From NCBI GenBank assembly GCA_947565255.1, contig CANOFI010000113.1, positions 1 to 7,606 on the forward strand: a DNA stretch of 7,606 nt, read 5' to 3'. Every line of letters begins with the position of its first letter. Positions within the stretch are counted from its first letter, which is position 1. A program made the translations under genes and the position numbers. This DNA comes from an uncultured Lachnospiraceae bacterium (GTDB taxonomy: Bacteria > Bacillota > Clostridia > Lachnospirales > Lachnospiraceae). Under the pieces are notes generated by a model. That model was not told the origin of the DNA, made no database searches, and worked only from the letters and a program-made list of their open reading frames with translations. This document shows positions 1 through 5,525 of the stretch, piece after piece.

Positions 1-8
1 GAAATATA

Positions 9-33
9 ATCTCACAAATTGAGATACCTTTTT
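9..33 (+). terminator. Weak terminator-like hairpin at the left edge
   Basis: Six-base arms at 9-14 and 20-25 pair perfectly around a 5-base loop, and five T residues follow at 29-33. This has the shape of an intrinsic terminator for a plus-strand transcript entering from the left. The stem is AT-rich with only two G-C pairs, so it would be weak, and the gene it might serve lies outside the window. Confidence 0.25.
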
Positions 34-68
34 ATATTTATAGTTCTCGAATTTTTCAAAACAGCGAC

Positions 69-102
69 AAAAAGGAATGCAGAAAAGCATATTCCGCATT
101 CC
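69..102 (-). terminator. Candidate intrinsic terminator of a putative small RNA
   Basis: Read on the minus strand, GGAATGC (102-96) pairs perfectly with GCATTCC (80-74) and is followed by TTTTT (73-69). An alternative, more compact fold uses GGAAT and GC at 95-87 against the same 3' arm, with a two-base bulge and a short loop. Either fold gives a hairpin plus U-run. No minus-strand protein gene ends just before it, so it appears to close the putative transcript that starts near 279. Confidence 0.5.
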
Positions 103-279
103 CTATACTCATTTTGTATATATCCCATCCGCTGAATCAGGTGGCTTTCGCCGCATAGAAAAGACAGGCGGAAAATACACAGCTCAATTTATTCCAACTT
201 CCCCTTAGCATACCACTTTTTCAGATAATGGCAAATAGACATGCTGATTCTGTCATGTTCTGATTTCCGAGGAGCTTTT
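69..279 (-). ncRNA. Putative small RNA of about 210 nt, family unknown
   Basis: This fills most of the otherwise gene-free stretch 1-398. It is bounded by a sigma-A-like promoter (287-315) and a terminator-like hairpin (69-102), both on the minus strand. Within it I see local pairing: ACATG and CATGT arms near 258-240; a GGC-GAAA-GCC hairpin near 154-145; and a bulged CCACC/GGATGG hairpin around CTGATTCAG near 147-128. The only reading frames are tiny, for example 17 codons at 242-189 starting MSICHYLKKW, and none has a Shine-Dalgarno site. I compared it by eye with 6S, SRP, tmRNA and common riboswitch signatures and recognised none. An untranslated relic or a short-peptide gene remains possible. 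Confidence 0.3.
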
Positions 280-286
280 GGGCATA

Positions 287-315
287 ATTGTACTACGAAT
301 TTTATACGAATACAA
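287..315 (-). promoter_or_regulatory. Sigma-A-like promoter for the putative small RNA
   Basis: On the minus strand TTGTAT (315-310), a 17-bp spacer and TACAAT (292-287) form a plausible housekeeping promoter. The predicted start is near 279-280. It lies beyond the rqcP terminator at 399-424, so it would open a transcription unit separate from hup-rqcP. Confidence 0.45.
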
Positions 316-343
316 GTGAAAACGTACAAATTTAGCTGTTTTT

Positions 344-361
344 AAGCCCTGAAAGCCCTGG
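344..361. repeat. Short tandem duplication of AAGCCCTG
   Basis: AAGCCCTG occurs twice in direct tandem (344-351 and 353-360) with one A between. It lies about 30 bp upstream of the -35 element of the candidate small-RNA promoter. It may be a pair of protein-binding half-sites or chance. Confidence 0.35.
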
Positions 362-398
362 TTATATGAGATTTTTGAATTGCAGTGGTCGGCACATC

Positions 399-424
399 AA
401 AAAGGCCGCCCTCCGGACGGCCTT
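399..424 (-). terminator. Intrinsic terminator of the hup-rqcP operon
   Basis: On the minus strand AAGGCCG (424-418) pairs with CGGCCTT (408-402) around a 9-base loop, and the T-run is at 403-399. The GC-rich stem starts only 7 bases after the rqcP stop codon, the usual position for a rho-independent terminator. Confidence 0.88.
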
Positions 425-431
425 CCTATCA

Positions 432-671
432 TTATAAATATCGATAAAGCTCCTTCGCCTCATCTTTTTTCACGGTTTCCTGCACATCCAGAACTTCGGC
501 CTTCACAGCCTTCGTGCCGAAAGCAATCTCAATAATATCGCCTTCTTTCACCTGAAACGATGCTTTTGCCGCCTTGCCGTTGACCAGCACCCTGCCGGCA
601 TCACATGCTTCATTGGCCACTGTACGCCGCTTAATCAGGCGGGAAACCTTTAAAAATTTATCAAGTCTCAT
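432..671 (-). CDS. rqcP: S4-domain RNA-binding protein RqcP (YabO family)
   Basis: This 79-residue protein is almost entirely one S4 RNA-binding domain (about residues 1-60). Its first 16 residues, MRLDKFLKVSRLIKRR, closely match the YabO/RqcP family, including the conserved Arg2 and Arg16. In Bacillus, RqcP binds the stalled 50S subunit at the peptidyl-tRNA and works with RqcH in elongating C-terminal alanine tails during ribosome-associated quality control. The length is typical. The ATG overlaps the last base of the HU stop codon (TAATG) and has only a weak Shine-Dalgarno, so translation is probably coupled to hup. A GC-rich terminator follows directly. The related heat-shock protein Hsp15 is longer and less similar, so RqcP is the better name. 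Confidence 0.92.
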   Translation of the reverse strand: MRLDKFLKVSRLIKRRTVANEACDAGRVLVNGKAAKASFQVKEGDIIEIAFGTKAVKAEVLDVQETVKKDEAKELYRYL

Positions 672-949
672 TATTTACCGTTAACAGCATTCTTTAATCC
701 CTGGCCGGCTTTGAACTTCGGAGCCTTGGATGCAGGAATTTTAATCTTCTCCTGTGTTCCTGGCTTAATTCCTTCTCTGGCTTTTCTCTTTGTCACTTCA
801 AATGTACCAAAACCAACTAACTGGATTTTCTCGCCCTTTTTTAACTGCTCCTCTACCACCTCTGTAAAAGCCTTCAGTGCTTTTTCAGAATCTTTCTTGG
901 ATAATTCTGTCTTAGCCGCAATCGCTGCTACTAACTCTGTCTTGTTCAT
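671..949 (-). CDS. hup: HU family DNA-binding protein
   Basis: HU is a small basic nucleoid protein that bends and wraps DNA as a dimer. The 92-residue length is standard. The helical N-terminus (residues 3-40, opening MNKTELVAAIA) leads to the family signature at about 46-65, with GFGTF at 46-50, the basic stretch KRKAR at 54-58, and Pro63 in the KPGT arm tip that intercalates into DNA. The C-terminal strand and helix (68-90) are intact. A strong AGGAGG site (960-965) sits 10 bases before the ATG. A near-consensus promoter at 1029-1057 agrees with high constitutive expression. It is the first gene of a two-gene operon with rqcP, which overlaps its stop by one base. Nothing suggests IHF specialisation. 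Confidence 0.95.
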   Translation of the reverse strand: MNKTELVAAIAAKTELSKKDSEKALKAFTEVVEEQLKKGEKIQLVGFGTFEVTKRKAREGIKPGTQEKIKIPASKAPKFKAGQGLKNAVNGK

Positions 950-1004
950 TGTGTGAACGCCTCCTCTTAATAAGATTTTTATTTTAGCTGCTTAAAGAAC
1001 TCTT

Positions 1005-1016
1005 TTATTCGAATAA
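1005..1016. repeat. Perfect 12-bp palindrome just downstream of the hup start site
   Basis: TTATTCGAATAA is perfectly self-complementary. It lies about 6-17 bases downstream of the transcription start predicted from the hup promoter, the position of an operator that could block RNA polymerase escape. As RNA it could not form a stable hairpin because no loop is left. No regulator can be named from sequence. Confidence 0.4.
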
Positions 1017-1028
1017 GCCTACTCTCTA

Positions 1029-1057
1029 TTTATACCTATTTTGCCATCATTTGTCAA
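1029..1057 (-). promoter_or_regulatory. Strong sigma-A promoter of hup-rqcP
   Basis: On the minus strand TTGACA (1057-1052, perfect consensus), a 17-bp spacer and TATAAA (1034-1029, five of six) predict a start near 1022 and a leader of about 70 nt. Upstream lies AT-rich DNA with A/T tracts (1077-1096), including a 16-bp near-palindrome AAAAATA-CA-TATTTTT at 1081-1096, which may act as an UP-like element. Confidence 0.85.
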
Positions 1058-1161
1058 GCAGTTTCACGCATTTTCTTATAAAAAATACATATTTTTCACA
1101 CATCCTGCTGAAAGCATTCTGCATGCAACTGCCGGGAGTGAATTTGAATTAAAAAAACCGC

Positions 1162-2895
1162 CTACAGCATCGCATCAATCATGGAAAGGACATTTTTTCC
1201 AAGTGACTCGGATTTTTGATCCGCATCCTCCAGCGACGTCCCCTTGACTCCGTAATAGAATTTTACTTTTGGTTCTGTTCCGGACGGTCTTACACATAAC
1301 CAGGCATCATCCGACAAATCATAATATAACACATTTGATTTCGGCAGTCCGGTCGGTGTCACCTCGCCAGTTGACATATTTTTTACAGTGTCAAACTTAT
1401 AATCCCGCACCATACGCACATCATATGATCCAACCTTCACAGGCGGCTCTTTCCTGAGCGTCTCTAAAATCGTCTGGATTTTCTCCAGGCCTTCCATACC
1501 CTTTAAGGTAATTGCCTGAATATCATCCTTATAATATCCATACCGGTCATACAAATCAATCATGGCATCCCAAAGCGTTTTTCCCTTTGTCTTGTAGTAG
1601 GCAGCCGCCTCACAGAGTGCCATGGTTGCAACAATCGCATCCTTATCCCGCGCATGCGTACCGATAAGACAGCCGTAGCTCTCCTCAAATCCAAACAGAT
1701 AGCTTCCCTTTCCGCTTGTCTCAAAGCCTAAAATCTGCTGCCCAATAAACTTAAATCCGGTCAAAACCTCAATTAATTTTACATTGTAATACTTCGCAAT
1801 CGCATCCGCCATGTTCGTTGTTACGATTGTCTTAATAAGAGTACCGTCTTCCGGCAATCCTTTTGTCTCTTTTGTCTGCCCGATGACATAATCCGCCAAA
1901 AGACAGCCTGACATATTGCCGGTCAGCGTTTTGTACTCGCCGCTCTTTGTATCTTTTACATATACGCCCAGCCGGTCCGCATCCGGATCTGTCGCAAGCA
2001 CCAAATCTGCGTCCACTTCTTTTGCCAGCTTTAATCCCAGTTCAAAAGCTTCTGCCGCCTCCGGATTCGGATAACTGACAGTCGGAAATTCCCCGTCAGG
2101 AAGCTCCTGCTCTTTCACCACATACACATGTTCGAATCCCAGCTCTTTTAAAACGCGCCTTGCCGGTATATTTCCTGTTCCGTGAAGCGGAGAATATACG
2201 ATTCTGAGGTCCTTCTGCACCTCTTTGATGCTTTCTGGGTGAATCACCTGTTTTTTTAGTTCTTCAATATACGCATCGTCAATGTCTTTTCCAATCGTGA
2301 CATATAAGCCCTTTTCTTCTGCCGCCTGCCTGTCCATTGTTCTGACTGTATTATAATCGGTAACTTTTTTCACTTCCTCCATAATACCTCCGTCATGAGG
2401 AGGGGTAATCTGGGCGCCATCCTCCCAGTATACTTTGTAACCGTTATATTCGGGCGGATTATGGCTCGCCGTAATATTAATTCCGGCAATACAGCCTAAT
2501 TTGCGCACTGCATAAGATAATTCCGGCGTAGGGCGCAGACTTTCAAAAACATAAGCCTTTATTCCGTTTGCTGCAAGACACAGAGCCGCCTCGTCTGCAA
2601 ATTCCGGCGACATTCTCCTGGAGTCAAATGCAATGGCAACCCCCTTTTCCTGCCCGTTGACGCCTGAAATATAATTGGCCAGCCCCTGCGTTGCCTTTCG
2701 GACCGTATATATGTTCATGCGGTTTGTTCCGGCGCCTATCACACCGCGAAGCCCCGCCGTTCCGAACTCCAGTTCGGTATAAAAACGTTCCTCAATCTCT
2801 TTTTCATTTCCCTCCAGCCTTTTCAGTTCTTCTTTTGTAGCGGCATCAAAATATGGGTTTGAAAGCCATTCCTCATATGTTTTTTTGTAATCCAT
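1162..2895 (-). CDS. pgcA: Phosphoglucomutase / phosphohexomutase
   Basis: This cytosolic enzyme interconverts glucose-6-phosphate and glucose-1-phosphate, supplying UDP-glucose for polysaccharide, glycolipid and wall-polymer synthesis. The 577 residues match the long PgcA (YhxB)/PGM2-like branch of the alpha-D-phosphohexomutases. All four active-site motifs are intact: TASHNP with the phosphoserine Ser144; the magnesium loop DPDADR at 303-308; the sugar-binding loop GFEESYG at 402-408; and the phosphate-binding loop RPSGTEP at 536-542. The start is fixed by AAGGAGGT (2903-2910) seven bases before the ATG. It lies 63 bp after the PEGA lipoprotein with no terminator between, so the two are probably co-transcribed. 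Phosphomannomutase activity is possible in this family, but sequence alone does not decide it. Confidence 0.93.
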   Translation of the reverse strand: MDYKKTYEEWLSNPYFDAATKEELKRLEGNEKEIEERFYTELEFGTAGLRGVIGAGTNRMNIYTVRKATQGLANYISGVNGQEKGVAIAFDSRRMSPEFADEAALCLAANGIKAYVFESLRPTPELSYAVRKLGCIAGINITASHNPPEYNGYKVYWEDGAQITPPHDGGIMEEVKKVTDYNTVRTMDRQAAEEKGLYVTIGKDIDDAYIEELKKQVIHPESIKEVQKDLRIVYSPLHGTGNIPARRVLKELGFEHVYVVKEQELPDGEFPTVSYPNPEAAEAFELGLKLAKEVDADLVLATDPDADRLGVYVKDTKSGEYKTLTGNMSGCLLADYVIGQTKETKGLPEDGTLIKTIVTTNMADAIAKYYNVKLIEVLTGFKFIGQQILGFETSGKGSYLFGFEESYGCLIGTHARDKDAIVATMALCEAAAYYKTKGKTLWDAMIDLYDRYGYYKDDIQAITLKGMEGLEKIQTILETLRKEPPVKVGSYDVRMVRDYKFDTVKNMSTGEVTPTGLPKSNVLYYDLSDDAWLCVRPSGTEPKVKFYYGVKGTSLEDADQKSESLGKNVLSMIDAML

Positions 2896-2958
2896 GCCTG
2901 TTACCTCCTTTTATATAGTTTATCAACATCCGGGATACTTTGCCGAATGAAAAATACT

Positions 2959-4344
2959 TTATTTTATATGCTCTAAGTCCGGCAAGTCATAATTTACATC
3001 ACCGTCCTTGGCTTCAATTTCCAGCGAATAACTTTTTGTCTGATAGCCGGCCTTGCTGAGCGTCAGCGTGTGGCTGCCTGATATTTTTGTAAATTTGACC
3101 GGCGCTATTCCAATATATGCACCGTCAAAATAAACACTTGCATATTTCGGTGCATTTACTTTAATCACAGAACCGCTGATTGTCTTCGTCTCATTTTTTC
3201 CAGTGACAGAAGGCGCTGCCGGTGCGGCTGAGCTTGCCACCGCGGGCTCTAAAGAATTCGAGGGCTGCACAGACGGCTCCGCAGACGGTTTTTCTGAAGA
3301 ATTCTCTCCTGTCTTATTCAGCTTGATTTTTTTGCCGGTCAATGCCTTGTCCACCTTCAGGTCGCCGGTATACTCTTCGTAACCATCCGCCGAAACACGT
3401 ATTTTATACGTATCATATTCCAAAAGAATCTGCTGGTCCGGATCCATCTCCCTGCCTGCAATGTATAATTTGGCATCCTCAGGCTCGATCGTAAATTCCA
3501 CTGTCCCATAGCGTACAATTTTGCTCGCAACCTCTGAAAAATTTATAACCTGCTCTTTATCACGTTCCACTGTGGTGCCGATCTTTCCACCGTATCCATC
3601 TTTTACAACTGTAACATCCCAGTTGCCCTCCGGAACAGTGATGAGCATGTCCTTGCTGACCGGCTTAATCACCTTGCCAATCTCCACCCAACCGCCGATA
3701 AAATCGTCAATCCCTTCCAGACGCACGTAACCATGTCCTTTGGCAATCGACACAGACAGTACCTTTTTCCCGCATCCCTGTATGTCCAGAATATCCTGCT
3801 GGTGCAAATCCATCTGGTTGATTTCCTCACCGTTCGACAAAATAAGCAGGTCTTCAGAATAATAATATTTGTCTGACCCTATCGTCAATTCCTGCTTTTC
3901 CGCATCAAAAACCCAGTTCGCACTGCCCTCAAACTTCCAGTTTTCCTTACTGTAGCAGATAGCCGCAAGCTGGTTTTTCGTATCTTCAACATAGGCCTCC
4001 ACCAAATCGCCGGCATGCACCTCATCCATCAGCTTATTCTGTCCATATTTGTCGAGTACCACGGTTCCGCCGGTATAAGTCAGAACATAGTCCATGTCGC
4101 TTGCCGTGTTTTTTAACCATACAATCTGTGCCTCTGTATCTAACTTTTTAATCACTGCTTTCATGGTCAGACTGTATTCCATTGTAATTCCGTTCCCATC
4201 ATCGGATGCCGTAGCCGCCGGACTTTCCGCCGGTGGCCTGTTCGTCTTTTCTGACCCGCATCCGGTTATAATAAGTAACATTCCAAAAGCAAAGAACAGC
4301 AGACACATTTGCCTCACGTATCCGCCGCCTGCGCAGTTTCTCAT
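2959..4344 (-). CDS. Putative lipoprotein with PEGA-type repeats
   Basis: This 461-residue protein has a lipoprotein signal: Arg11, a hydrophobic core at about 14-26, then the lipobox ITGC with Cys29 as the lipidated residue. It should be anchored on the outer face of the membrane. Residues 52-200 form a beta-rich domain I cannot name. Three PEGA-like beta-sandwich units follow: about 203-270 (VPEGNWDVTVVKDGY), 277-343 (YDTYKIRVSADGYEEYTG) and 389-455 (SGSHTLTLSKAGYQTKSY). The first is the most diverged. A Ser/Pro/Ala-rich linker (about 346-386) separates the last two and resembles wall-spanning spacers. AGGAGG (4351-4356) six bases before the ATG supports this start. It has its own promoter and precedes pgcA. 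The function is unknown; PEGA domains usually bind surface or wall components. Confidence 0.82.
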   Translation of the reverse strand: MRNCAGGGYVRQMCLLFFAFGMLLIITGCGSEKTNRPPAESPAATASDDGNGITMEYSLTMKAVIKKLDTEAQIVWLKNTASDMDYVLTYTGGTVVLDKYGQNKLMDEVHAGDLVEAYVEDTKNQLAAICYSKENWKFEGSANWVFDAEKQELTIGSDKYYYSEDLLILSNGEEINQMDLHQQDILDIQGCGKKVLSVSIAKGHGYVRLEGIDDFIGGWVEIGKVIKPVSKDMLITVPEGNWDVTVVKDGYGGKIGTTVERDKEQVINFSEVASKIVRYGTVEFTIEPEDAKLYIAGREMDPDQQILLEYDTYKIRVSADGYEEYTGDLKVDKALTGKKIKLNKTGENSSEKPSAEPSVQPSNSLEPAVASSAAPAAPSVTGKNETKTISGSVIKVNAPKYASVYFDGAYIGIAPVKFTKISGSHTLTLSKAGYQTKSYSLEIEAKDGDVNYDLPDLEHIK

Positions 4345-4369
4345 ATTTTTCCTCCTGTTCTTTCAAAGC

Positions 4370-4394
4370 TGCCGCATGCAGGCTATTTGCGGCA
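4370..4394 (-). promoter_or_regulatory. Hairpin in the 5' leader of the PEGA lipoprotein
   Basis: TGCCGCA (4370-4376) and TGCGGCA (4388-4394) form a perfect 7-bp, GC-rich stem around an 11-base loop. It lies between the predicted transcription start (about 4407) and the Shine-Dalgarno (4351-4356). No U-run follows, so it is not a terminator. It may stabilise the 5' end or modulate translation. Confidence 0.45.
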
Positions 4395-4413
4395 CCGAAT
4401 TCCATCTGATGTA

Positions 4414-4442
4414 AGTATACATGAAATAAACCAAAAATTCAA
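4414..4442 (-). promoter_or_regulatory. Sigma-A promoter of the lipoprotein-pgcA unit
   Basis: On the minus strand TTGAAT (4442-4437), a 17-bp spacer and TATACT (4419-4414) match the housekeeping consensus at ten of twelve positions. The predicted start is near 4407, giving a leader of about 60 nt. It sits right after the cotS-like stop codon (4455), so the lipoprotein is transcribed independently of the sporulation gene upstream. Confidence 0.75.
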
Positions 4443-4454
4443 GTCTGGGGAATC

Positions 4455-5441
4455 TCATCCGACGTAATTTTTATAAAAAAATTCCAGAAAACTGCTTTGT
4501 TTTTTTGACTGCTCCACCAGTTTTTCGAGCTTTTGCATGCTGCGGTCCGGAATCCATGTTTTTTTCGAGTTGTAATAGTGATTCGCAACCTTCCAGAATT
4601 TTTCTGAAAACAGAAATTGAATATACAAATGCTCCAATTCCGCATGCTCCAATGGCCGCACTTTTACATATGCCTGGATCATATCCTGCGCCAGTTCCAG
4701 GTTCCAGTTATGCTTTTCCAGCATTTTTCTCATAAAATCGTACAAATCCGTACTCTGCATCCCAATGCTGCTGTTTTCATAGCACACAACCGCCAGGCCG
4801 CCCTCATCCTTTAAAATGTTGTGCTGATTGTAGTTGCCGTGACAGACACAGCCTTCGCCGACACTCCGATCCCAAGCATCAGAAAGTGTATCGTGTCTGG
4901 AAAGCTCCGCTGCTTTTTCACATTGTTCAAAAAATCTGCCATATTGTTTTAGAAATTCGAGCTCGAATGCATTTTTTCTTTTTTTCTTGCGCACATAACG
5001 GCTGATTTTACGCAGCTCGCGCATTCTTTTTTCAAATATCCAGAGCAGCTTTTCCTGTGTTTTTCCTTCTGAAGGCGAAAATCCCGTAAGGGTAAGATGC
5101 AGCCTTGCCAGGTGGCTGACAGACTGCTTAATTTCGGAAGGACTGCGCACATCAATCTCACGTCCCGCAACCCATCTTTTTACCATATAACGGTTTTCCT
5201 CTTTATCACAGCTTATAAATTTACCATCCTTATTGACCAGCGGACAATCTGCCTGCATCCCATGACTGAGTACCTGCCTGCACACCTGTTCCATCCATAG
5301 GACTCTTTGTTCCGATCCGGAATATTCTTTTAAAATCACCATGCCTTTATCCGTATCAATGACATAACTTTCCCGCCCCCGCCGTATATTTTTCACTTCA
5401 AAATCATACTGCTCCAACACTTTCAGATTTTTTTCGTTCAC
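4455..5441 (-). CDS. CotS-like spore coat protein with kinase-like fold
   Basis: The 328 residues match in length and layout the CotS/YutH family of spore coat proteins, which share the aminoglycoside-phosphotransferase/choline-kinase fold. Landmarks are an N-lobe with Lys38 in VILKEY, a hinge-like YMVKRW at 85-90, and the catalytic-loop equivalent CHGNYNQHNIL at 200-210. The latter has Asn203 where active kinases carry Asp. The metal-binding Asp motif is replaced by YENSSIG at 221-227. The C-lobe shows TDLYDFMRKML at 231-241, usual for the family. The start is GTG with GGGGGG (5449-5454) seven bases upstream. An ATG five bases earlier hits a stop after two codons. A mother-cell sporulation promoter lies just upstream. 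It is probably a structural coat protein rather than an enzyme. Confidence 0.83.
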   Translation of the reverse strand: MNEKNLKVLEQYDFEVKNIRRGRESYVIDTDKGMVILKEYSGSEQRVLWMEQVCRQVLSHGMQADCPLVNKDGKFISCDKEENRYMVKRWVAGREIDVRSPSEIKQSVSHLARLHLTLTGFSPSEGKTQEKLLWIFEKRMRELRKISRYVRKKKRKNAFELEFLKQYGRFFEQCEKAAELSRHDTLSDAWDRSVGEGCVCHGNYNQHNILKDEGGLAVVCYENSSIGMQSTDLYDFMRKMLEKHNWNLELAQDMIQAYVKVRPLEHAELEHLYIQFLFSEKFWKVANHYYNSKKTWIPDRSMQKLEKLVEQSKKQSSFLEFFYKNYVG

Positions 5442-5473
5442 GACATTTCCCCCCTATCCATATCCGTTCCTTC

Positions 5474-5503
5474 TAATCTATGAAAGCGTGTATCAAAGTA
5501 TTC
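5474..5503 (-). promoter_or_regulatory. SigE/SigK-type mother-cell promoter of the cotS-like gene
   Basis: On the minus strand GAATA (5503-5499) is followed by 16 bp and then CATAGATTA (5482-5474). The -10 is an exact CATANNNTA match, and the ATA at -35 with 16-bp spacing fits the SigE pattern. SigK would prefer AC at -35, and the available AC gives a 15-bp spacing. The predicted start is near 5467, about 25 bases before the GTG. A mother-cell promoter fits a coat gene. Confidence 0.6.
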
Positions 5504-5525
5504 TTTTTTTATGAACAGGATTCTG

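Noticed and set aside
120..160. Cyclic-di-GMP (GEMM) riboswitch suggested by GGCGAAAGCCACC on the minus strand
   Set aside because: The surrounding conserved GEMM bases and paired three-helix layout are missing. Only the GNRA-like hairpin resembles it.
1151..1164. Seven-T run right after the pgcA stop on the minus strand, as an intrinsic terminator
   Set aside because: I could not find a convincing GC-rich stem directly before the T-run, so termination after pgcA is unproven from the sequence.
1041..1247. Plus-strand frame of 68 codons over the hup promoter and pgcA end
   Set aside because: It overlaps the strong hup promoter and the conserved C-terminus of PgcA, with no ribosome site or family resemblance.
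2903..2930. TTGATA and TATATA in front of pgcA as its own promoter
   Set aside because: The two elements are only a few bases apart and run into the Shine-Dalgarno, so they cannot act as a -35/-10 pair.
4199..4405. Minus-strand frame of 68 codons overlapping the start of the lipoprotein
   Set aside because: It lies mostly inside the lipoprotein gene in another frame and its product looks random. The lipoprotein has the AGGAGG site and a proper signal peptide.
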